This document shows, piece by piece, positions 1 through 5,328 of a stretch of 12,739 nt of DNA (position 1 is its first letter; each line of letters starts with the position of its first letter). The stretch covers positions 21,357 through 34,095 of the forward strand of contig HF986906.1 of assembly GCA_000431075.1 (NCBI GenBank). The letters are read 5' to 3'. The notes under the pieces are model-generated. The model worked only from the letters and a program-made list of their open reading frames with translations. It searched no databases and was not told where the DNA came from. Origin of the DNA: Firmicutes bacterium CAG:555. Its GTDB lineage: Bacteria; Bacillota; Clostridia; Oscillospirales; Oscillospiraceae. Made by a program: the position numbers and the translations under genes.

Positions 1-95
1 TCCGAGCCGTCTATCCAGACGATGCTCTCGGGCTTGCAAAGTGCGGCCATTTCCTCGACCCACTTTGTAATGTGTGCATTGTTTGTCAGGTTCAT
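1..95 (-). CDS. pckG: Phosphoenolpyruvate carboxykinase (GTP), N-terminal fragment
   Basis: Only the first 31 codons lie inside the window; the gene runs off the left edge. The visible peptide contains ITKWVEEMAALCKP followed by SIVWIDGS. This matches the N-terminal pattern of GTP-dependent PEP carboxykinases, in which a W-V helix is followed by a P-x-x-I/V-x-W-x-D-G-S strand and turn. The family converts oxaloacetate and GTP to PEP, GDP and CO2 in the cytoplasm, for gluconeogenesis or, in many anaerobes, running in the carboxylating direction toward succinate. The ATG at 95-93 follows a GGAGGT site (110-105) with a 9-base spacer, so the start is secure. The catalytic P-loop and metal ligands lie outside the window. 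The gene is 98 bases from the rsmA stop, on the same strand, with its own promoter. Identification rests on a short but characteristic segment. Confidence 0.8.
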   Translation of the reverse strand, partial: MNLTNNAHITKWVEEMAALCKPESIVWIDGS

Positions 96-149
96 CAATT
101 GTTTACCTCCGTTTGATGCCATATAAAAATCCATTTCTACTTTCTACAT

Positions 150-186
150 TAGCTTATATAAGACTAACACTTTACGGCTGTGCCGT
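150..186. repeat. Two small dyads overlapping the pck promoter
   Basis: A 10-bp perfect palindrome, CTTATATAAG (153-162), touches the downstream edge of the -10 box and covers the predicted transcription start. Its flanks (TAG on the left, CTA on the right after one unpaired base) extend the symmetry. A second dyad, ACGGC-TGT-GCCGT (174-186), lies in the spacer and overlaps the -35 box. Neither is followed by a T-run, so they do not look like terminators. Their position suits repressor or activator operators, but no regulator family was recognised. Confidence 0.35.
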
Positions 187-189
187 CAA
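161..189 (-). promoter_or_regulatory. Probable sigma-A promoter of the PEP carboxykinase gene
   Basis: On the minus strand a TTGACG -35 box (189-184) is followed after exactly 17 bases by TAGTCT (166-161). TAGTCT keeps the three most conserved -10 positions (T1, A2, T6). A TGn extension directly precedes the -10, which compensates for the weak hexamer. The predicted transcript starts near 154 and has a leader of about 60 bases ending in the GGAGGT site. The -35 begins 5 bases after the rsmA stop codon and no terminator is seen in between, so read-through from rsmA may also contribute. Confidence 0.5.
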
Positions 190-193
190 TGAA

Positions 194-1060
194 TTAGGGC
201 TTGTTGATAATGTCAAAAATCGCATCCGAAATTGCAGCAAAATCACCAATGGACAGCACCTCGCCCCGAATTTTCGGGTCGAAGCCGCAGGCGGTGAGCA
301 GGTTTTCGATATCAGCTTTGTTAAGCTCGTTAAAATTGGCGCTCAACGCATTCGTGAGCGTTTTGCGGCGCATGCCGAAGGCAGCACGAACGACACGGAA
401 AAACAGCGCCTTGTCCTTGACCTCGACGGGCGGTGCGCTGCGTGTTTTTAGCCTTATTACGCTCGATGTGACCTTCGGCTGCGGGATAAAGCAGCTCGGC
501 GGCACATCAAAGAGCATCTCCGGCTCGGCGTACCAATTGACGAGCACCGTAAATGCGCCGTAATCCGCCGTGGCGGGCTTTGCGCAGATGCGCTTTGCGA
601 CCTCACGCTGGATCATGACCGTCACGCTGTCAAAGCATTCGGCCTCCAGAAATGCGATTATGAGCGGGCTTGTGACATTGTACGGCAGGTTTGCACACAC
701 AACGGGGCGCAGCCCCTGCATTTTCTCCGAGACCAGTCCCTTTATATCCTGCTTCAAAACATCGCCGAATATTATCTCAACATTATTCTTTCCCGCAAGA
801 GTTTGCTTTAAAACAGGTCTGAGCGCATTGTCAAGCTCCACTGCGACGACCTTGCCGGCTCGCAATGCAAGCTGCTCTGTTAGGCAGCCGATGCCCGGGC
901 CGACCTCCAAAACGCCGGTATTCTCGTCAAGCTGCGCTGCCTCGGCGATATCCTCCGGCACCCATGCTGCGGTCAGAAAGTTCTGCCCCATGGATTTGGA
1001 AAAGCGAAAGCCGTGGGAGACAAGCAGCGATTTTATATCGTTAATGTCGGTAAGTCTCAT
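194..1060 (-). CDS. rsmA: 16S rRNA (adenine1518-N6/adenine1519-N6)-dimethyltransferase RsmA (KsgA)
   Basis: This 288-residue protein dimethylates two adjacent adenines in the 3'-terminal helix 45 of 16S rRNA with S-adenosylmethionine, a late step of 30S assembly. The family landmarks appear in order: the SKSMGQNFL entry (residues 21-29), SAM-binding motif I LEVGPGIGCLT (51-61), the acidic end of strand 2, VELD (74-77), GD (99-100), the catalytic motif IV NLPYNVTSPL (124-133), RRKTLTNAL (231-239) and the C-terminal RGEVLSIGDFAAI. Length is normal for the family. The ATG overlaps the trmD stop as ATGA, which implies coupled translation. In many Bacillota this gene sits elsewhere, often next to rnmV; here it closes the ribosome-maturation operon, where rplS would often be found. 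No terminator is visible after it. Confidence 0.96.
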   Translation of the reverse strand: MRLTDINDIKSLLVSHGFRFSKSMGQNFLTAAWVPEDIAEAAQLDENTGVLEVGPGIGCLTEQLALRAGKVVAVELDNALRPVLKQTLAGKNNVEIIFGDVLKQDIKGLVSEKMQGLRPVVCANLPYNVTSPLIIAFLEAECFDSVTVMIQREVAKRICAKPATADYGAFTVLVNWYAEPEMLFDVPPSCFIPQPKVTSSVIRLKTRSAPPVEVKDKALFFRVVRAAFGMRRKTLTNALSANFNELNKADIENLLTACGFDPKIRGEVLSIGDFAAISDAIFDIINKP

Positions 1061-2343
1061 AGTTTTTTCTCAAATGCCTGCCGTGCCGGATCATGTTCGC
1101 CCTCATCAACAAGCACATTCCCTCTGTAAACATAGCCCTTGCGTTTAAATAGCTTCTGCATGGCCTTATTTTTGCGGTGGGTATCGGTGCGCACGCACTC
1201 GGCGCCCTTGGCTTTAGCCGTTTCGTCCGCAAAATCTATCAGCATATCGCTAAGCCCCGTTCCGCGAAACCGGGCTTCTATCGCCATGCGGTGCAGCGTG
1301 CAGTATTTTCCCTCGCCGTGCCATTTGCCGTCGGTAATCTTATCATACCCGCTCTCGGGCGCTTCCGTCAGGCAGAAAAATCCCGCCAAGCGTTCGCCGT
1401 AGGTCACGGCATAGCACTCGCCGTTTGCGATATCGGCGGCAAATATATCCTGCGTGGGATACTCGCCCTGCCACTGGTCGACACGGTGCTTTTTAAGATA
1501 ATTTCTCGCCTGCCGCACGATGAGCATGATATCCTCGATATCGCTCTCGACCGCCGGACGGCAGCCTATCGGCTGCGTGAGCTTCATGCGGCTGCGCTCT
1601 TTTTTAATTTGGTCGACAAGCTTAATGTCCTTTTTGTCGGTCAGCTCAAGCCGCTCGAACATATCCGGACGCTTATCCATCGTGCGCTCAAGGCTTTTTT
1701 TGCGCCGCCACTCGTCAACGGCGGCATGGTTGCCCTGCAACAGCACCTCCGGCACCGCTCTCCCCTCCCAGACCTCGGGTCGGGTGTACTGCGGGTACTC
1801 CAAAACGCCGTCCCAGTGGCTCTCGCCGGTGAAGCACTCCTCATCCGACAGCACGCCCGGAACAAGGCGGCACACGGAGTCTGCCACCGCCATTGCGGCT
1901 ATCTCGCCGCCGGTGAGTACAAAGTCGCCGATGGAAATCTCCTCGTCGACACACTGCTCTATAAAGCGCTCGTCGATGCCTTCGTAGTGACCGCACACGA
2001 GCACAAGGTGGTCGTACTCGTCACGCAGCCGTCTTGCCGTCTGCTGGTCGTAGGGCTTGCCCTGCGGCGACATATAGATGACACGGCTCTTGCGATCCTT
2101 TGCAGTTGACATAATATCATCAAGGCAGGACTTTAGCGGCTGCGCCATCATCACACAGCCCCAGCCGCCGCCGTAAGGGTAATCATCGACTTGGCACTGT
2201 TTATTCTCGGTATAATCCCTGATTTGGACACAATTGACCTCTATAATGCCCTTTTTGACCGCCCTGCCCAAAATGCTCTCGTGCAGAACGGCGTTCATGG
2301 TGTCGGGAAACAGGGTCATTATATCAATTCTCATGGTTGACAT
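1057..2343 (-). CDS. trmD: tRNA (guanine37-N1)-methyltransferase TrmD fused to a C-terminal GNAT acetyltransferase domain
   Basis: Residues 1-250 are TrmD, which methylates G37 next to the anticodon and prevents +1 frameshifting. Visible motifs are YGGGWGCVMMAQPL (57-70), the trefoil-knot SAM site CGHYEGIDER (117-126), ISIGDFVLTGGE (136-147) and DGVLEYPQYTRPEV (178-191), where D178 matches the family's catalytic aspartate. TrmD normally ends near residue 240-250. Here the frame continues without a stop into about 175 residues of a GNAT domain: RPAVESDIEDI (262-272), the DQWQGEYP segment (289-296) and the acetyl-CoA loop RFRGTGL (358-364). No good internal ribosome site precedes M253, so one fused protein is expected. 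The acetyl acceptor is unknown. The first ATG (2343) is preferred because AGAAGGA lies 13 bases upstream; M4 is the start homology would suggest but is 22 bases away. W61 replaces the proline or alanine usual in the GGGxG loop. Confidence 0.93.
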   Translation of the reverse strand: MSTMRIDIMTLFPDTMNAVLHESILGRAVKKGIIEVNCVQIRDYTENKQCQVDDYPYGGGWGCVMMAQPLKSCLDDIMSTAKDRKSRVIYMSPQGKPYDQQTARRLRDEYDHLVLVCGHYEGIDERFIEQCVDEEISIGDFVLTGGEIAAMAVADSVCRLVPGVLSDEECFTGESHWDGVLEYPQYTRPEVWEGRAVPEVLLQGNHAAVDEWRRKKSLERTMDKRPDMFERLELTDKKDIKLVDQIKKERSRMKLTQPIGCRPAVESDIEDIMLIVRQARNYLKKHRVDQWQGEYPTQDIFAADIANGECYAVTYGERLAGFFCLTEAPESGYDKITDGKWHGEGKYCTLHRMAIEARFRGTGLSDMLIDFADETAKAKGAECVRTDTHRKNKAMQKLFKRKGYVYRGNVLVDEGEHDPARQAFEKKL

Positions 2344-2350
2344 AACTAAT

Positions 2351-2839
2351 TTACATTCCTTCTATCAGTCTCACGGTCACGACCGCATTTTCCGCATCGA
2401 CCCTGACAATGAATTCGTCCACCGCCGGGATGAGATGCTCGGTCTCGCCCTTAACGACATATATCTGCGAAGCGGGCGTTTCGAGAATATCCTCGAGCGT
2501 GCCGACGCTCTCGCCGTCCTCGGTGACGACGGCGGCTCCGATAATATCCTGCAAGAAGTATGCGCCCTTGGGAAGCTTTGCATCCTTACGGTCGATGAAA
2601 ACCGTCTTATTTTTAAGGCTCATTGCGGCATTGACATCGTCAACACCGTCCAGTACGGCGATCAAAAAGCCCTTGTGCACTCTGCCGCTTACGAGCTTTA
2701 TCGCCTTGTTATCTATATACACCGTCTTAAATTTCTTCAAAAACTCCGGGCTGTCGAGCCAAACCTGTATCTTGACCTCGCCCTTAACGCCGTGGGTATT
2801 GACTACCTTCCCGGCTTCTATAAACTGTTTTTTATCCAT
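2351..2839 (-). CDS. rimM: Ribosome maturation factor RimM
   Basis: This 162-residue protein assists maturation of the 30S head region and is known to bind ribosomal protein S19. The N-terminal RimM domain shows AGKVVNTHGVKGEVKI (9-24). The C-terminal PRC-barrel shows LQDIIGAAVVTEDGESVGTL and ends in the typical HLIPAVDEFIVRVD...VRLIEGM. Length is normal. The ATG at 2839 has a GAGGG site with a 7-base spacer. Only 7 bases separate its stop from trmD. The upstream side carries a strong hairpin directly before the ribosome binding site, which may limit transcription into this gene. Confidence 0.96.
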   Translation of the reverse strand: MDKKQFIEAGKVVNTHGVKGEVKIQVWLDSPEFLKKFKTVYIDNKAIKLVSGRVHKGFLIAVLDGVDDVNAAMSLKNKTVFIDRKDAKLPKGAYFLQDIIGAAVVTEDGESVGTLEDILETPASQIYVVKGETEHLIPAVDEFIVRVDAENAVVTVRLIEGM

Positions 2840-2860
2840 TTTTCATCCCTCGCATAGTCT

Positions 2861-2888
2861 AAAAGGGCTACCGACGGGTAGCCCTTTT
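2861..2888 (-). terminator. Perfect 12-bp hairpin between khpA and rimM (partial terminator or attenuator)
   Basis: The arms AAAAGGGCTACC (2861-2872) and GGTAGCCCTTTT (2877-2888) are exact complements around a 4-base loop. On the minus strand the hairpin starts 7 bases after the khpA stop and ends in TTTTAGAC. This gives a terminator-like A-tract/GC-stem/U-tract with a short U-run. The 21 bases between the hairpin and the rimM ATG leave no room for a new promoter, so rimM-trmD-rsmA must depend on read-through. A graded attenuator or an RNA-processing site is more likely than full termination. Read in the plus direction it is followed by TTTTTATAAT and could also stop antisense transcription. 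Confidence 0.75.
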
Positions 2889-2895
2889 TATAATC

Positions 2896-3126
2896 TCAGT
2901 CCATTATATCGACTGATACCTTCTTGCCCTTTCTCTGGGCAACAGCCCGCATGAGTATACGGATCTCTTTTACGATCCTGCCCTGCCGGCCAATGACCTT
3001 GCCCATATCACCGTCGGCGACACGCACTTCAAAAACGGTCTCGCCGCCGGCTTCGCGCTCGGTCACAGAGACCTCGTCGGGATGATCGACGAGATTCTGC
3101 ACGATATAGGTCAATAGTTCTTTCAT
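2896..3126 (-). CDS. khpA: KH-domain RNA-binding protein KhpA (YlqC family)
   Basis: This 76-residue protein is a single KH domain with the RNA-contacting GxxG loop in GKVIGRQGRI (42-51). Size and position directly after rpsP are typical of KhpA. In other Bacillota it pairs with KhpB (EloR/Jag) and binds many RNAs, affecting cell elongation and division. It is cytoplasmic, with no signal or membrane segment. The ATG at 3126 is preceded by AAGGAG with a rather long spacer, and the gene starts 18 bases after rpsP. The hairpin right after its stop probably makes it the last gene on most transcripts. Confidence 0.94.
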   Translation of the reverse strand: MKELLTYIVQNLVDHPDEVSVTEREAGGETVFEVRVADGDMGKVIGRQGRIVKEIRILMRAVAQRKGKKVSVDIMD

Positions 3127-3144
3127 GCCGGTAGATTCTCCTTA

Positions 3145-3384
3145 TTAGGCCTCGACCTTCTTAAGCAGGCCGCGTACGGTTTCGGTAGGCTGTGCGCCGT
3201 TTGCGATCCAGTACTGTGCACGCTCCATGTCGACCTTGATCCTCTGCTCGCCCTCTGCCATGGGATCGTAAGTACCGAGTTCCTCGATGAAACGACCGTC
3301 ACGGGGACAGCGGGAATCAGCTACGATGATGCGGTAGTAAGGTGCCTTCTTTGCGCCCATTCTACGAAGTCTGATCTTTACCAT
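3145..3384 (-). CDS. rpsP: 30S ribosomal protein S16
   Basis: This 79-residue protein opens with MVKIRLRRMGAKKAPYYRI, followed by VADSRCPRDGRFIEELGTYDP, the unmistakable S16 signature. S16 is a primary assembly protein of the 30S body. Length is normal. GGAGGTG (3398-3392) with a 7-base spacer precedes the ATG. The 55-base gap from ffh is the longest among the proximal genes and is AT-rich; it contains TATATA-like stretches, but no matching -35 was found, so no separate promoter is called. Confidence 0.98.
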   Translation of the reverse strand: MVKIRLRRMGAKKAPYYRIIVADSRCPRDGRFIEELGTYDPMAEGEQRIKVDMERAQYWIANGAQPTETVRGLLKKVEA

Positions 3385-3439
3385 TTATTTTCACCTCCAA
3401 ATATTTTTCTATATATTACAAACGCTCATGCGTCGGTAA

Positions 3440-4810
3440 TCAAAGTTTAAATCCGCCGAGGCCACCGAGCCCCGACATGCCGCCCATTCCGCCGAGCTTC
3501 TTTTGCAGCTTCTTCATATTCTTGCCGGAAAGCTGCTTCATCATGCCCTGCATGGCGTTAAACTGCTTGAGCAGTCTGTTTATCTCGACAACGCTCGTAC
3601 CGCTGCCTGCGGCGATACGCTTTTTGCGGCTGGCGTTGAGTATCGACGGGTCGTCCCGCTCGGCCTGCGTCATTGCAAGGATGATGGCCTCGATGTGGCT
3701 CAGTCCCTTTTCATCTACCTTTGCGCCCTTGAGTGCCTTTGCGTCAACGCCCGGGATCATACCGGCAATGTCGTTTAAGTCGCCCATGCCTTTCAGTGAG
3801 CGCATCTGTTCGAGGTAATCGGACAGTGAGAAGCGGTTTGCCTTGAGCTTTTCCGCCATCTCCAAAGCTTTTTTCTCGTCAAAGCTCTGCTCGGCCTTTT
3901 CGATAAGCGTCAAGACATCGCCCATGCCGAGTATCCTCGACGCCATACGGTCGGGATAAAACGGCTCTATCTGGTCAAGCTTTTCGCCTACGCCGATAAA
4001 CTTGATAGGCTTGCCGGTGCTGGCCTTTATAGACAATGCTGCGCCGCCTCGTGCATCGCCGTCAAGCTTCGTGAGCATAACACCCGTCACGCCGAGAGCC
4101 TCGTCAAAGGCATTTGCGGCGTTCACGGCATCCTGGCCGGTCATTGCATCGACAACAAGCAAAATTTCCGCCGGATCGACCGCTTCTTTTATATTGCGCA
4201 GCTCGTCCATGAGCTGCTCGTCTATGTGCAGGCGTCCTGCCGTATCGAGAAACACAAGGTCGTTGCCGTGCTTTTTGGCGTGCTCGACCGCAGCCTTTGC
4301 GATATCCACAGGATTTGTCGTGCCCATCTGGAACACCGGGATATCAAGTTGTTTGCCGACGGTCTCAAGCTGCTTAATTGCAGCGGGGCGATAGATATCG
4401 CACGCCGCAAGCAGCGGGCGCTTGCCCTGCTTGCGCATATACGCCGCAAGCTTTGCGCCGTTAGTCGTTTTGCCTGCGCCCTGAAGTCCGACCAGCATAA
4501 CAACGCTGGGTGACTTTGAGCCGATGGTCAGCCGTTGATTTTCGCTGCCCATGAGCTTAACGAGCTCTTCGTTTACTATCTTTACGACCATCTGTGCCGG
4601 AGACAGCGCCTCAAGCACATCTGCACCCGAGGCTCGCTCGGTAACGGACTTGGTAAACTCCTTGACGACCTTGTAGCTGACATCGGCCTCCAAAAGTGCC
4701 ATACGCACTTCCTTCATGGCCTCCTTGACATCGGCGGCGGTCAGTCTGCCCTTGCCCCTGAGCTTCTTAAAGGCAGCGGACAGCTTGTCGGATAATGATT
4801 CAAATGCCAT
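3440..4810 (-). CDS. ffh: Signal recognition particle protein Ffh (SRP54)
   Basis: This 456-residue GTPase binds SRP RNA and signal sequences and delivers nascent membrane proteins to the receptor FtsY. The N domain spans roughly residues 1-95. The G domain has the P-loop GLQGAGKTT (108-116), DIYRPAA (138-144), DTAGR (189-193) and TKLDGDARGG (247-256). The M domain follows from about residue 325, with the SGTSVVEINRLLKQF RNA-binding segment and a methionine-rich helix. The tail is a short glycine- and methionine-rich stretch (GGMGGMSGLGGLGG), as in many Clostridia. The start is supported by TTAGGAGG overlapping the ylxM stop, 7 bases before the ATG. Confidence 0.98.
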   Translation of the reverse strand: MAFESLSDKLSAAFKKLRGKGRLTAADVKEAMKEVRMALLEADVSYKVVKEFTKSVTERASGADVLEALSPAQMVVKIVNEELVKLMGSENQRLTIGSKSPSVVMLVGLQGAGKTTNGAKLAAYMRKQGKRPLLAACDIYRPAAIKQLETVGKQLDIPVFQMGTTNPVDIAKAAVEHAKKHGNDLVFLDTAGRLHIDEQLMDELRNIKEAVDPAEILLVVDAMTGQDAVNAANAFDEALGVTGVMLTKLDGDARGGAALSIKASTGKPIKFIGVGEKLDQIEPFYPDRMASRILGMGDVLTLIEKAEQSFDEKKALEMAEKLKANRFSLSDYLEQMRSLKGMGDLNDIAGMIPGVDAKALKGAKVDEKGLSHIEAIILAMTQAERDDPSILNASRKKRIAAGSGTSVVEINRLLKQFNAMQGMMKQLSGKNMKKLQKKLGGMGGMSGLGGLGGFKL

Positions 4811-4821
4811 AGCGTTGCCTC

Positions 4822-5169
4822 CTAATCTAATTGACCGAGCTTTTCGGAAATACTGCCGACAAGCTCCTTCGCCCTGCCCTCCGTGATGCTCTCAAGCTCA
4901 TTAAGCTGCGTGCGTATCTCCGAAAGGGCGGCGGTGCGCTCTGTAAAGCGCTTTATCAGTCCCGTTTTCCCCTCGATCTCGGTCATGGCGGCTTCGGCAC
5001 GGCGGATGATATCCCACACGCCCTGACGGGAAATGCCGCTCTGCTCGGCGATCTCGGCCAAGGACAGATCTTCATTATAATGGAGGTCAAAATACTCACG
5101 CTGCTTGTCCGTGAGCAGCTCGCCGTAAAAATCAAACAGCATTGAACGCATCACTCTGCTGTTTTCCAC
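4822..5169 (-). CDS. ylxM: YlxM-family SRP-associated helix-turn-helix protein
   Basis: This 115-residue protein is predicted from a GTG start (5169-5167), eight bases after a GGGAGG site. It carries a sigma-70 region 4-like helix-turn-helix, with LTDKQREYFDLHYNEDLSLA (19-38) followed by EIAEQSGISRQGVWDIIRRA (39-58), and an acidic helical tail. YlxM sits before ffh across Bacillota; in streptococci it has been reported to modulate the SRP GTPase cycle, and its older annotation is a DNA-binding regulator. The open frame extends upstream to a TTG at 5235. That TTG is the first codon-length triplet of the -35 box and lies upstream of the predicted transcription start, so the longer version can be set aside. 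ftsY, often its neighbour, is not in this window. Confidence 0.92.
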   Translation of the reverse strand: MENSRVMRSMLFDFYGELLTDKQREYFDLHYNEDLSLAEIAEQSGISRQGVWDIIRRAEAAMTEIEGKTGLIKRFTERTAALSEIRTQLNELESITEGRAKELVGSISEKLGQLD

Positions 5170-5184
5170 GGTGTCCGCCTCCCT

Positions 5185-5199
5185 GTAAATGAAATTTAC
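5185..5199. promoter_or_regulatory. Dyad over the ylxM transcription start (possible operator)
   Basis: GTAAAT-GAA-ATTTAC is an inverted repeat with 6-bp arms and a 3-base centre, lying just downstream of the -10 box where the transcript should begin. A related short dyad, AAGT-AAA-ACTT (5234-5244), overlaps the upstream edge of the -35 box. GTAAA or its complement occurs four times between 5185 and 5240. The location suits repression of the otherwise perfect promoter, but no regulator is recognised, and AT-rich leaders form such dyads easily. Confidence 0.35.
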
Positions 5200-5206
5200 T
5201 TTACGG

Positions 5207-5235
5207 ATTATACTCTCCGTTGCCCTGTCTGTCAA
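5207..5235 (-). promoter_or_regulatory. Consensus sigma-A promoter of the ylxM-ffh-rpsP operon
   Basis: On the minus strand TTGACA (5235-5230) and TATAAT (5212-5207) are both exact consensus hexamers separated by exactly 17 bases. The predicted start is near 5200, leaving a leader of about 30 bases that contains the GGGAGG site of ylxM. A perfect promoter fits a strongly and constitutively expressed housekeeping operon. Confidence 0.92.
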
Positions 5236-5249
5236 GTAAAACTTCTTGT

Positions 5250-5289
5250 CAGTTTTGCGGAATATATTTGAGTATTTGCGGCAAAACTG
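5250..5289. repeat. Inverted repeat in front of the glucan synthase gene
   Basis: CAGTTTTGC (5250-5258) and GCAAAACTG (5281-5289) are exact complements separated by 22 AT-rich bases. Two further pairs lie beyond a single mismatch (5247-5248 with 5291-5292). The arm centres are 31 bp apart, about three helical turns, so they face the same side of the DNA. The right arm lies just upstream of the candidate -10 (TATGAT, 5295-5300). This looks more like a paired protein-binding site than a terminator, since no T-run follows. Confidence 0.5.
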
Positions 5290-5294
5290 TCATT

Positions 5295-5321
5295 TATGAT
5301 GAGAAAGTGATTTTCGGAGGT
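5295..5321 (+). promoter_or_regulatory. Candidate -10 box and ribosome binding site of the glucan synthase gene
   Basis: TATGAT (5295-5300) is a good -10 hexamer, but no convincing -35 lies 16-18 bases upstream, so the promoter call is weak and may need an activator. The ribosome binding site GGAGGT (5316-5321), 7 bases before the ATG at 5329, is strong. It fixes the start of the large gene. Confidence 0.4.
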
Positions 5322-5328
5322 CATTTTA

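Noticed and set aside
1564..1587. Separate GNAT gene starting at trmD codon 253
   Set aside because: No adequate ribosome binding site precedes that ATG and the frame is continuous with TrmD, so a fusion is the simpler reading.
1177..2109. Long open frame on the plus strand opposite trmD (310 codons)
   Set aside because: It mirrors the codon pattern of trmD on the other strand, has no recognisable domain and no ribosome binding site; GC-rich coding sequence produces such antisense frames.
3385..3439. Possible internal promoter between ffh and rpsP
   Set aside because: AT-rich with TATATA-like strings but no -35 at the right distance; treated as ordinary operon spacer.
5167..5235. N-terminal extension of YlxM to a TTG codon
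   Set aside because: The extension is promoter DNA (consensus -35 and -10) and a better GTG start with a ribosome binding site exists at 5169.
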